Source: Mnemiopsis leidyi
Taxonomy: Eukaryota; Ctenophora; Tentaculata; Lobata; Bolinopsidae
Length of the DNA: 54,820 nt
Direction: 5' to 3'
NCBI GenBank assembly: GCA_000226015.1
Contig: JH153387.1
Location: 47,693 to 102,512 of the forward strand
Below, in pieces: positions 44,410 to 54,820 of the stretch. Within the stretch, counting starts at the first letter, position 1, and the number at the start of each line of letters is the position of its first letter. The position numbers and the translations under genes were made by a program. Below the pieces are notes generated by a model that was not told the origin of the DNA, made no database searches, and worked only from the letters and a program-made list of their open reading frames with translations.

Positions 44410-47400
44410 ATGTCCGGCAGCGTGATGTTTTTGGAGAAATCTTCGCTTAAGTTTGTTGCTTTGTATAGTTTGTTGTTGGCTCTGTTTTTGGTTTACATAG
44501 GTCAAATAGGTAAGAAAACAGGGTTGTTATTTATTTTATTTTTGCCTGTGAAAGTGTGAATCTTAAATTTGCGTTTGCAGCGTCCTTTTACTACTCTATT
44601 TTGTTAGTCAGTAAATAAGAAAGTAAGTCGTGTAAGAAGGTAAGTCTAGTATGTCAGTAAGTCAAACATAAATGACCGAAATGTGGCTCTGAAAACTCAC
44701 ACTAGCGGTCTTCCAGATTTAAAGGCAGCTCGGTTGATAAGATCTGAAGAAGTGCTTAACGTGACAGAATATTTGCAGCAGCAATCTAGTAACTATTCTG
44801 GGAACCAAACAGTTAAAGAACTATTTCCAGATTATAAAAATAGTCTAACAGAGACAGGTAGTGACTGCACGACTAAATTTATTCGTTTATATGTTTATTA
44901 GTTGAAGTACAGTAGTAATTAAGCAATTGATCTCAACCTATTACAACGTCTTTTTTATATCGTGTCAGTCGCAAAGCGCAAAGCGTGCCTCCAGCCAGAA
45001 AAGACAGGTGGTTTTCAGATTCCTTGTAATTTCACACGTCTAAATACTAGTCTTTTTTCTTCTTCACTTAAGTTGAAAATTTTTATTTTTGGGCTATAGG
45101 AGGTCTAATTAAGGTTTTTGAGCCTCGGGACTGCCACATTGCCACAATCGGATTCGCCATTAAAATTTTTCGTCAAAATGTATGTCTTACTTTTCCCCTA
45201 GCTCAAGTTTGAAAATTTCAATTTTGGGGGCTTATAAGGGGTCAGTTTAGGGGTCACGTGATGATTTTTTGGATTCGAAACTTTCAAATTCGGATTCTTC
45301 GTCAAATTTTAATTTTCTCCTAGCTCGATGTTGAAAATTTCAATTTTGGGGCCTTAAAGGCCATTAATGACCCTGAAAGGCCTTCATATCAAATTTTCAC
45401 ATAACCTAAGCCACAGAACCCGATAAAATTTACAATACCTGAAATGATCAAGTCTCTATCTTTTACCGTTTGGGCTCCAACCCGTTTGCAAAAAAGCGTC
45501 GTCAGGGGTCGGGTCGGGTTGGGTCGGGTCGTATACCACAGCTTTAATTTCATGTTGTCATACTAGGGGGTGGCAACTTTTTTTTCCTTTTTTTTTCTGA
45601 ACCCGGGCTAAAATTGGAGGAGAAATCGATTGAGAATCGCCTCGAGGTTCAAACATTGTAGGTTAAGTTTCTTTTCTGGGGTGGTTGCCACTACCCTAAT
45701 AAACGGCTAAGCTAAATAAAGGTAAATTGCAAACATTCAGATAACAACAGATGGTATAAGGCAATACAAGCCAGACATCAGGGCTACAGAGGAGAATTAT
45801 CATTAGAGATGAAAGTTCTCATCGCGTCAGCTAAAGGACAACAAGTCAATTTAGACGATCGTCTTCGTTCAGCCATATCCACCATTGATCAGGTTATTTT
45901 TTACCGAAGTATTCGGATTTTGTGGTACACATGTAGGTAGGGAGCTGGAGATCTATCGAAAATGCAAGACTGAGAGGGATATGTCCAGAGTGAAGTCCCT
46001 TTTTGATGTAACATGTATCACGAGACTTATTGATTTCCTTACAGCGAAGTGGAATAGCACCAACACAGAAAGTGCTACAAGAACACATCTCACAAAAATG
46101 TAGAGAGATGGGACTAGTTGACAGAGATGATTCGAAACCAAGACTTGTCTACTACAATACACAACACAAGCTGATATACGTAGCTAATCCTAAATGTGGT
46201 GAGTTTAATACCAGCTTTAATTAATGGTTAGTTGACTCTGTTAATGTACGGTCTTTGACCGTCCTCAAACCATTCTCTAAATTAGAGAAGGGGGCTTGGA
46301 AGGAATGAAAAAAGGATTTAAGACAGGCAAAAATTCTGGAAAAACTTTTCTCTACTCGACTTTCCTATCTGTCTTTTTGCCTGTCGTTCCTTTTTTCATT
46401 CCTTCCAAGCCCCCTTCTCTAAAACAATAATTCAAAATTTAGATTGTCACAAAGTCTTAATAAAATGGAACATCACATTCAGGTAGCACTTCGTTCAAAA
46501 AGTTCATGTTGAAGTTAGGAGGTGACACTAGAGACTACTCACAAATGGAGAATGTCCATAATGAGGAACAGAATCTACTTTTAAAGTGAGATAAGGAAAC
46601 TAAAATTATATTTTAATAAATAACAGAAAACTCAAAATACACGCCTTTTAACTTAACTTAAATTGTAGATGACATATTTCAATAAAAGGTGAAAACTTGT
46701 TCTCTGCAGAAGCTTATGGGATGAACCAGAAGATTTCCAAGAAGAAGCTCTAAGAACATACCACAAAGTGACTTTTGTACGGAACCCCTTAGTTCGCCTT
46801 GTCAGCGGATACAGAAACAAGATAGTGAGAGTTCCAAAAGGGCACTACATTGATCAGATACAGGTGAAAGTCCAGTTACAATAAAAAATTTGTAAATTTT
46901 AATCCCACGATAGGCATAACCGATTTGACCTTTTCGTTACTTTTTGAGGCTAAAATCTGTACGTTTAATAGACATTGCCTATGCTATAGTATCAAGCTTT
47001 CACTTCGACGAGTCAAATAAGCTCATAGTATCAGATCTACGATCATGATATTGTTTGTCATTGTCTATCTACAAATTCCAGGAGATAATAGCAAAAAACT
47101 ATGGGGCTGACAAGGGTCTGAGCTGGCTGCCTCGTGAACCTTATCGACCTTCCTTTGAACAATTTGTGGAATACCTCATTTACACTGGAAATGGTAAGTT
47201 TTTGATACTCATAATGTCTATTGGGCGTGGCCGAACCAGTGTTTCCCGAAGGTGTTGGGGTCTAACATTTTTTTGGTGGTTATAGGGCCTAGGGAGCAAC
47301 AGATTAGCTTTGTACTGTAATTATTTTGAGATATTTTGGTTTTCTGAACCTACCTTTTACCTAGCTTGAGCTAACAATCACCTCCTCTGGAAATTGACAC

Positions 47401-48269
47401 TGGAGTTACTATATGGGAGGCAGCAGGCGACAGAACTGTCAAAATAGATGGCAATACTTAAATTGGTTACAGATGAAATATATCATAATTGAGAAAATAA
47501 TATATTGAAAATAATATATTGAAAATAATATATTGAAATCAATGATATAACACATTAGTGAGTTACACTTTACAGCTAGTTGGCAAAAAACTGACATTGT
47601 TTCAGCTCAAGAAAACTACCATTGGGCTCCATACGCAGATCCTATAGGGTTATGTGGTTCAATAAAGTACGATCTGATAGGGCAACTTGAGACGGCACAT
47701 CAGCATATAGATGAGATGAAGCAAATGGTGAGATTTTTGTGTGCTTTAGAGACATGTAAAGTCATGTTCTGAGCATAGTTAATAGAATAGTTCATACCTT
47801 AATACATGTGCAATGTGCATAATAATTAATTGTGGTAAGTTACGTTTCATTTAAATTAAGTTTTAAGTAAGTTACGTTTCATTTAAATGACAGAATCCAG
47901 GATACCTGTAGTTCCCGTTAATTGTATTTAACTGACCACTATCCAAACAGTACAGTATTTATGTTCCCGACCGCATGACTTTAGGAACCAAGAAAATGTC
48001 AAAAACGAGTGACACATTAAGTTTCTATCTAATTTCAGATACCCAGTTTACGAGATATTCCTTTTCCGATGAGCAGAACGGAAACTGCAGCAGACGAATT
48101 TAGCTCGGAAGAAATGACTGCTTTAGCTTTTTCAAACTTAACAGAAACCCTGAAATCTGGGATTTACAAACTGTACGAAAAAGAGTTGAATTTATTGGGA
48201 TATTCTTTGATCAACGATAAAGAATTCCCTTTCCTAACTTTAGTAGATGTATATTTGGAGGGTCAATAG
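44410..48269 (+). CDS. Carbohydrate sulfotransferase-like, paralogue B, 9 exons, 422 aa
   Basis: Exons: 44410-44509, 44717-44857, 45741-45892, 46045-46198, 46483-46585, 46710-46863, 47082-47193, 47606-47727, 48039-48269; all phases agree. Architecture, both PAPS-binding motifs and the C-terminus are as in A, with few amino-acid changes from exon 3 on. Most introns also align with A, so the duplication is recent. Differences: exon 2 lacks 34-36 codons of the stem present in A, and exon 1 lacks four codons. Intron 2 gained a 736-bp dispersed repeat, intron 4 a fold-back element, and intron 7 a three-copy AATAATATATTGAA repeat. The leader acceptor TTTTTTTAG ends 3 bases before the ATG. The motifs are intact, so an active Golgi enzyme is expected. 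Confidence 0.9.
44968..45703. mobile_element. Dispersed repeat, copy 2 (in intron 2 of sulfotransferase B)
   Basis: Same family as 26044-26575. It is absent from the matching intron of paralogue A (41061-41195, 135 bp), so it inserted after the A/B duplication. Its 3' part has the inverted ends TAGGGGGTGGCAAC (45564-45577) and GTTGCCACTACCCTA. It contains a GGGTCGGGTCGGGTTGGGTC run near 45510. Internal duplications of TTGAAAATTT-TTTTGGGG words make this copy longer than copy 1. No coding capacity. Confidence 0.8.
46282..46422. mobile_element. Fold-back MITE, 141 bp, in intron 4 of sulfotransferase B
   Basis: Perfect 35-bp terminal inverted repeats, TTAGAGAAGGGGGCTTGGAA... at 46282-46316 and the complement at 46388-46422. 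A second inner inverted pair, GACAGGCAAAAA, also matches its complement, so most of the element folds into one hairpin. It is missing from the same intron of paralogue A. It is AT-flanked; the target duplication is unclear. Confidence 0.85.
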
Positions 48270-48286
48270 TTAATACGCTTTGTGCA

Positions 48287-48292
48287 AATAAA
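48287..48292 (+). terminator. Poly(A) signal of sulfotransferase B
   Basis: AATAAA 18 bases after the TAG stop. The aligned position in copy A reads AATTAA. Confidence 0.65.
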
Positions 48293-49229
48293 TTTGTCTT
48301 GGTAGTCGTTATTACTAAAAGTAGGTTTTAGAGAATTTTGCACTCGCCATAGTTAGCCTAAAAATTTTATAGTGGAGTAGCACATTTGCAGTTAGAATTG
48401 CATGAAATATTAAATGTTTAATTTTTCAATGCATTGGTTATTTTAATTTTAGTATGATCGGCCGGGTTAAATGCCGTTAAGTTTCAACAGTAACCGTTAA
48501 CCAGTTATTATTCGGCCCGACAAATTGAGGGTACGATCTTAATCTAACTAAGAAACTTTTTGATCAGACTAAAATATTTAAGGTTAACCAAGGGATGTAA
48601 ATTCAGTGGAGAGGGGGGGGGGGTCAGGGGGGTCCGGACCCCCCCAAAAAATTTTTGGATTATATTTCCGAATCTCGCAAAATTTAGACAGGGTTTTCAG
48701 TAATCCATACTCTCATCTTTTTAAGTCCTTGTTGGATCAAAAGGATTGCACAAAACCTAAATAGGCTATCACTGAAATAACACAATCAACATTTCCCCGG
48801 TGTCTATAAAACTTTTCATAATTGGCTAATGATCCCTTAGAAGGTGGTGTTTACTTTTGAGATACAATCAGGTGGATGTTTCTATAACCTGTTTCTGTGG
48901 GAATTTACTGTTCATCTTAATCATGAGAATGAACCAAATTTTATTTGTACAAAACCTAAAACACGAATTGCAAAAATAGTCAGAAACTAACTCGTATGAA
49001 GGCCACTAATTTGAATTTTATTATTTCATTGTTATCAACGAAATTAAGAATCAAAATAAAGCTTATTAGAGTGTGTAGTTCAAGTCAATCCGCCTTTCAC
49101 AATTCTCGAATTGATCACGTGTCACGACACAGTATAAGATTTGATTTTCCAACTTTTGCTGGACCCCAAGACTCAAACTGAATATACGGCCCTTAGGCTA
49201 ACCCTTTGAGGACATATCTTATTTAACAT
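48293..49229. other. Spacer with G/C palindrome and 5'-flank remnant
   Basis: Contains the perfect palindrome GGGGGGTCCGGACCCCCC at 48627-48644, preceded by a G run and followed by CAAAAAATTTTTGG. It also contains a remnant of the sulfotransferase 5' flank at 48686-48790. No gene seen. Confidence 0.6.
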
Positions 49230-49457
49230 CTATAGCAACTTTTTTGGACCATAATCCTTAAACAATACACTGTTCAATTTAAACAAGCATGCTAAGCCAG
49301 TAGCCAGCTCCAACCCCTGCTCTTTGTATACGTGACAGAGTCCAACGTGCAGGTTTGTGTACACGTTACTGTTAAGAATGAACAGGAGGAGGTGACGTGA
49401 CGGCAAACTTGAGCAGCCCTCTTCCGGTTTACTGTCACCCAGGAGAGAGAGCTCCAT
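49230..49457 (-). other. Possible coding exon or gene fragment, minus strand
   Basis: A 75-codon frame with balanced, protein-like composition: LPSRHLLLFILNSNVYTNLH, then CHVYKEQGLELATGLACLFK. The frame is open about 50 bases further upstream. No family is recognised and no acceptor pairs with another exon. It could be the last exon of an unseen gene or a decayed fragment. Confidence 0.25.
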
Positions 49458-50047
49458 CAGGGACTTACGCTCTCTTTCTTTGCAAATAACGTTGTAGGCC
49501 CATTGTTAGTTTCAGGGGTGGGAACAGGGAAATTTCTAGTGTGGAAATTCTTTCCAGACATTCTCAAGCAGCAAATTAGGAAGAAGTAGTTCCAGTCTCG
49601 CTTTTTTTCCTGGTCTTTTCGTCTTTGTATTCGCTAGAGAATTAAAACATTGCCGTGGAATGTTGGAACAGGAAATATCCTGGTTTTGGTACCCTAAATG
49701 TTAAGTGTCGTAAACTTATTTCCCTTTTTTGGTAGTCTATGTTACCCAGCTCTTCTCCTGTCTGAATGTCCGTGACTGAAAACTTGATTTGGAATTTGAG
49801 CTTGATTTGGAATTAGAGCTGAAGTTTAACCGCGTGACAGGATTTGATTATAGCACTGTATGCTACCTGAGGGGAAACCAATACTCTGATCGAATTAAAA
49901 ATACAATATCAATTAGACAATTCTCTTTGGAAATCCAATTCAAGAGTTCCGCGTATCTTGTAAAACAGATCTGTCCATTTATAACGGATTTCACGACACT
50001 GAACTTATCCTGAAGTCTCAATTATTTGAAAATTATATTATATATAG

Positions 50048-50327
50048 CAGTGGCGTAACGTTGTAGGTCTAGCCAATATGGCGCCCCTCGGCGATGAAAA
50101 TGCGCCCCTAAGTGGCGCCCCTGGTGTAAGGGCTTACTGGGAGCAATTTGTGAAAAAATGGCCGAAAAATCTAAATAAAAAGTGAAGTTATTAAACCAAA
50201 CACGCGATTTTGCTAGTCGCGCAGTTAATCTTGCAAAATTGTCCCATATTTTTGTGACGATTTGGCGCCCCCTTATGACGGCGCCCCCCGGCGTAGCCGG
50301 GGTGGCCGGGGCATCGTTACGCCGCTG
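50048..50327. mobile_element. hAT-type MITE, 280 bp
   Basis: Ends CAGTGGCGTAACG and, inverted at the right, CAGCGGCGTAACG, flanked by identical 8-bp target duplications ATATATAG (50040-50047 and 50328-50335). The interior is GC-rich with repeated GGCGCCCC words. The TIR type differs from the element at 2021, so a second hAT family is present. No coding capacity. Confidence 0.9.
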
Positions 50328-50335
50328 ATATATAG

Positions 50336-50934
50336 GTCTTATTGCTTCCAACTCAGTACCCAGTTCCAGCTAACCTTCACTAAGCCATCTTTGTAGTAAA
50401 CCTGAAGTGAGATGGAACTGTTTGTTTATTAATTAGGATAGAGCATAGCGGAGTCTTTTCACCACCGCCTGTAGCTGTAATTTTAGTTTAGTTCTCACTC
50501 AAAATACGAGATTGCGTGCCTTGTGTCACAAAACTATCCTTCAAAATCGGGACGCCTCGTTGTTTATCTTGTGAAAATTTATCTGAACCTTGAAGGCTGC
50601 TTTCAAATACTTGAACACTCCACGTTTTTGATAATCAACCTTCGGTTCCGGGTTGCTGGCTATTGATAACAGGTTGGGGGTTCCCGCAACTTTTAGTACG
50701 GCGGTTGACGGCTGAATTACGTTTTAAGTTCTTTTCAATAATTATTCTCCGATCGGCATGGTATTCATTATCAACTAACAATCTTTCGTACATCGCTGTT
50801 TTTTACCATTACTTAGTTTAGTAGCCTTCTTCACAGTCGTACATCTAGCGTTCACGTGACAACGCACAACGCTCAAACTTCAAGTGATTTTTGTACTTCT
50901 ACATATTACATAGGAAGGTGGTGGTCTTTTGGCT
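50336..50934. other. Upstream region of sulfotransferase C
   Basis: No coding signal. An acceptor-like TACATAG ends 21 bases before the copy C start codon. No match to the duplicated 5' flank of A and B was seen. Confidence 0.45.
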
Positions 50935-53900
50935 ATGTATTTGGAAAAACCTGCGCTAACAACGATCACTCTCTTTTGTCTACTGACCGTTTTGTTGCTC
51001 TATCTCAGAGGTAAGTCGTATATCGCATTTTTAGTAGCTTAGCATGTATTTTGCTCCTGGAGTTTGATTTTTTCTGTCCCCCTATCTTAAACATTTGCAT
51101 CCACGAACTTAGATTCTGTGTATGAGTAAACATAGTCTTATGTTCTAAACAGGTTTAAGCTGTATAAGTATATATTCTAACGGGGTCAAATATTTTTTAA
51201 GGATCGAAAATAACGGATTACGTTAGATCTCATGAGGTTTTTAACATCACAATACATAACCAATTCCTTATGGAGGACTTTTCCCAAAAACTCGAGCTGA
51301 CTCAGACAACAGTCTCTCCAACCAAAACGAGTGTAACGATCTCGAACTACCAGCTTAATGAGGGAAGTATGCAGATGGAAAACAGTACAGCACCAATAAA
51401 AACGGGTAAATCTGTAAAAGTAACCTTAGAAAATTCATTATTTTTCACTAAGTCTCCCCGCCGACCTCCCCCCTCGGCTTATATTGTTTATATAGTTAGC
51501 TTATATAGTTAGCTTATATAGTTAGCTTATATAGTTAGCTTATATAGTTAGCTTATATAGTTAGCTTATATAGTTAGCTTATATAGTTAGCTTATATAGT
51601 TAGCTTATACAGTTAGCTTATATAGTTAGCTTATATAGTTAGCTTATATAGTTAGCTTATACAGTTAGCTTATATAGTTAGCTTATACAGTTAGCTTATA
51701 TAGTTAGCTTATATAGTTAGCTTATATTGTTAGCTTATACAGTTAGCTTATACAGTTAGCTTATATAGTTAGCTTATGGCTTCATTACATAGACAGTATT
51801 GTTCCATGACATTCACGTTAGTTGAAGATTGTGATGGAAGCTTAAATACAGATACTACGATGTGGGAAAGGTCGATAAAAGCAAGACAGCAGGACATCAG
51901 AGGAGACGTCTCCCTGGAGATGCGAGTTATCATAGAGTCTACCGAACCGAGGGGACAACCGGTGAAACTTGATGATAGACTTATAAAAGCCATCGATTCA
52001 ATTAATCAGGTAATACATTGTAAAGTCACTATGCTATGTGTGGAAATTGTGTGTGACGTTCGGTTGCACTGTGTGACTTTGTGACTGAAGCGAAGTCAGT
52101 CAGATAACTCGTGCATTTGCAAAATTACTCGGCAACAAAACTCGGAAATTCTGAGCATCATGCTCCTAGCTAATTTGCTTACTAGAGTAAAAACCTCTAT
52201 ATTTTACTGTATTTAAATAAATAAATGGTCTTATTACAGCGAAGTGGAATAGCACCAACACAGAAAGTGCTACAAGAACACATCTCACAAAAATGTAGAG
52301 AGATGGGACTAGTTGACAGAGATGATTTGAAACCAAGACTTGTCTACTACAATACTCAACACAAGCTGATATACGTAGCTAATCCTAAATGTGGTAAGTT
52401 TACTACCAGCTTTAATTAAGAGCACCAATATTTAAATTGTTCGGTGCAATTTTTGATGAAAATAGAAAAAATCATTTCATAATGATTGTTCGAAGTTTGA
52501 TAAACATAACGTAATAGAATAAACTGATTAACATATAGACACGAATTAATCTGCGGTTCTACAGGAAGTACTTCGTTCAAAAAGTTTATGTTAAAGTTGG
52601 GAGGAGATACGAGAGACTATTCCGAAATGGAAAATGTACACAATGAAGAACAAAACCCACTTTTAAAGTGAGTCACATTGCAAATCTGAAAAATTAGAAA
52701 AACTAAGTTCATTTGTTCTTACTTTCTTAATCGATCGAACAGATATGACTAACTGAGCCCTAATTTATTGGACAGACGTTAAGAACACCATCTATTTATA
52801 GGAGTTTATGGGATGAACCAGAAGATTTCCAAGAAGAAGCTCTAAGAACATACCACAAAGTGACTTTTGTTCGGAACCCATTAGTTCGCCTTGTCAGCGG
52901 ATACAGAAACAAGATAGTGAGAGTTCCTAAGTCACCTTACACTGGACAGATAAAGGTAAAATCAATAGCTAGACATTGTACACTTACTTTCCCTTTCTCA
53001 CAAACTTGCTGATGTGAACTCAATGACCTTATTGGTAGGAATAATTAGTATAAAAGAATGCACAGGCGAATTGAATGTATATCATCTATATGAGTAACTT
53101 TTTGCTTTTAGACAAAACCTTTAAAAGTTGATACTTTGAAGTTAAATATTTCAGGAAATTATAGCAAAAAACTATGGGGAAGACCTTAGTAGAAGTTGGA
53201 TGCCCAGAAAACGCTATAGACCATCTTTTGAACAATTTGTAGAGTACCTAGTATTTACCGGGCACGGTTTGAGAATTTTATGGACTAATACAATTTTATA
53301 AAATTTCCGACTCCACCTAAAAATTCTAAAACCCAAAATAACCGATATGCGACATGTTTTGGTGTGTATTGCTGTTAATAGTAAAATGTATAATCTCAGG
53401 AAAGGATAACTACCATTGGGCTCCATACGCTGATCCTATAGGGTTATGTGGTTCAATAAAGTACGATCTGATAGGGCAACTCGAAACGGCACATCAGCAT
53501 ATAGATGAGATGAAGCAAATGGTAACAATTCTTATTATTGACCCTTTGTTTCTTATATAACATGGTCATGAAGACAATTTTACTGCTCAAATTCCCGGTT
53601 GTTTCCAATTGTAGATTTAAGAGAAATCCCGTTTACTCCAGTGGCCAAGTTATAATCATAGCGCTGGAGCTACTAATAAGTCAACTGTTTCATTGCAGAT
53701 TCCGAGTTTAAACTTTTAAAGGACGTTCCCTTTCCGCTTAGCCGAACAGAGACGACATTTGACGAATTCAGCTCAGAAGAGCTGACTGCATTGGCCTTCT
53801 TCAACTTGACAGAAACATTAACATCAGAGGTTTACAAGTTTTACAAAAAAGAGTTAACTTTACTTGGATACTCTTTAATTGGAAGTAAAGAATTTCCTTT

Positions 53901-53937
53901 TCTAACACTAGCAGATGTTCATTTAGAAAGAAGCTGA
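50935..53937 (+). CDS. Carbohydrate sulfotransferase-like, paralogue C, 9 exons, 432 aa
   Basis: Exons: 50935-51010, 51202-51405, 51852-52009, 52240-52393, 52565-52667, 52802-52955, 53155-53266, 53400-53521, 53722-53937; all phases agree. Short N-terminus MYLEKPALTTIT, then a membrane anchor, a stem with two N-glycosylation sites (NIT, NST), and the same catalytic motifs (NPKCGSTSF; FVRNPLVRLVSGYR; WAPYADPIGLCG). Exons 1, 2, 3, 5, 7 and 9 are well diverged from A and B, but exon 4, most of exon 6, and exon 8 are nearly identical at the DNA level. The final acceptor has moved: using the A/B position (after 53698) hits a TAA caused by an 8-nt insertion, while the AG at 53720-53721 restores the frame and drops five residues. 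Confidence 0.88.
51485..51776. repeat. 13-bp minisatellite in intron 2 of sulfotransferase C, about 22 copies
   Basis: Unit TTAGCTTATATAG. Several later copies read TTATACAG, creating a series of CAG or TAG acceptor-like ends every 13 bp. It begins about 80 bp after the exon 2 donor and ends about 75 bp before the exon 3 acceptor. Copies are almost identical, indicating recent expansion. Confidence 0.95.
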
Positions 53938-53972
53938 AACCAAGATTGAACATTTTATATTTTTGTGAAATG

Positions 53973-53978
53973 AATAAA
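53973..53978 (+). terminator. Poly(A) signal of sulfotransferase C
   Basis: AATAAA 36 bases after the TGA stop. Confidence 0.6.
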
Positions 53979-54820
53979 GAAATTATTGAAAGGGGAACGG
54001 AAAACTAAGACCAACATTCGATTTTTAATTCTTATCCCCTAATATGATATTAATAAAGGTACGAAGGAAGTCCAGTTCATGCTATCTATGCAATTTAAGC
54101 ACAGTTTCTACAGAGAGTTCAAGTACAGTATCAATTATGTAAAATGTAGAAGTAATACTTAATTGCTTTAATGATTCTGGTGAGGTCGATATCAGAACCA
54201 TCTTGTTCCTTCTGTGAACCTTCTGTTCATCTGGTAACCTTCTGTTCATCAGATTATCAGTGAAATAAATGTTATAAAGTAGGGAACATCAAGTGATACT
54301 TAAAGAGTAAATATCGAAAGAGTAAATACTTAATATTATACCGTTTTTTCCTTTAAATTGGTTTTTTATCATTTTAGTTTTTTGTCATTTTAGATGTGAA
54401 ATAATTTTTACTATATCAAGTCTATTACATACTGCAAACCACAGAAAACATTGGGATTGTTCAGTTTGAGAATTCCAGATCTAGTAATGAAGTACAACAG
54501 GCCGTAAAATTAGAGAGGGGAGAGATTTAAACTGTTTAAAGAACTGATGATAAATGATTAACTGATGAATAAACTAAAACAGAAAATAATGCCAACACAA
54601 GATAAGCGAGATAAATATTGTTAAATCACTAAATTGAAAGAATTGAGGGTTCACGTCAAAGTAAGTTCTACTACCAGCTACACTGTTCTCTAAGAATAAG
54701 GATGGACAAGCTGTAAGAGTTTAGAAAAGTACTTCTGATAGTACTGATATTCACAAATTCGACTTTATCGTACATGAATTGCCAAAGTATGTGTTTAGTG
54801 ATTTTGATTTTGTCTATCCT
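53979..54820. other. 3' end of window, nothing recognised
   Basis: AT-rich spacer. A small direct repeat of ACCTTCTGTTCATC lies near 54218-54250. No coding exon seen. Confidence 0.5.

Overview
The window is nuclear DNA of an animal. Every convincing gene is split by short GT-AG introns, codons and splice phases are eukaryotic, and no bacterial operon or ribosome-binding-site logic is seen. A ciliary transition-zone gene (B9D1), a Polycomb-type chromobox gene, a CBM14-GH18 chitinase and Golgi-type sulfotransferases point to a ciliated invertebrate metazoan. The lineage cannot be fixed from sequence alone. Introns are mostly 100-500 bp, and most start codons sit a few bases after a splice acceptor. 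That pattern is expected in lineages that use spliced-leader trans-splicing, such as ctenophores, hydrozoans, flatworms, rotifers and others.

Layout. 1-13.0 kb: no gene I can support; it holds a hAT-type MITE (2021-2791), a GC-richer E-box/CRE-like patch near 6.8 kb and a tandem duplication near 8.3 kb. 13.08-27.84 kb (+): an eight-exon Polycomb/CBX homologue, assembled here with all splice phases agreeing. It has a split chromodomain at the N-terminus and a C-box at the C-terminus. Its 6.4-kb first intron holds a small C2H2 zinc-finger gene on the same strand and a possible alternative first exon; a later intron holds an intronless ORF for a basic protein. 28.6-30.1 kb: a TG microsatellite with an assembly gap, then a patch of nested GC-rich repeats. 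30.9-33.7 kb (+): a complete chitinase gene with a TATA box. 33.95-36.25 kb (-): two related BTB-domain genes. 38.1-39.5 kb (-): complete B9D1 in four exons, with a tandem array that copied the end of exon 1 together with its splice site. 40.5-53.9 kb (+): three tandem paralogues (A, B, C) of a type II membrane carbohydrate sulfotransferase, each with nine exons at matching positions. A and B are a recent duplication; C is older but carries near-identical patches that suggest gene conversion.

The genes do not form one pathway. CBX acts in chromatin (PRC1), B9D1 at the base of the cilium, chitinase outside the cell, and the sulfotransferases in the Golgi. The coherent themes are tandem duplication, intronic minisatellites that reach into splice signals, and MITE insertions that distinguish paralogues. 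Family assignments come from motifs read by eye; no database search was run.
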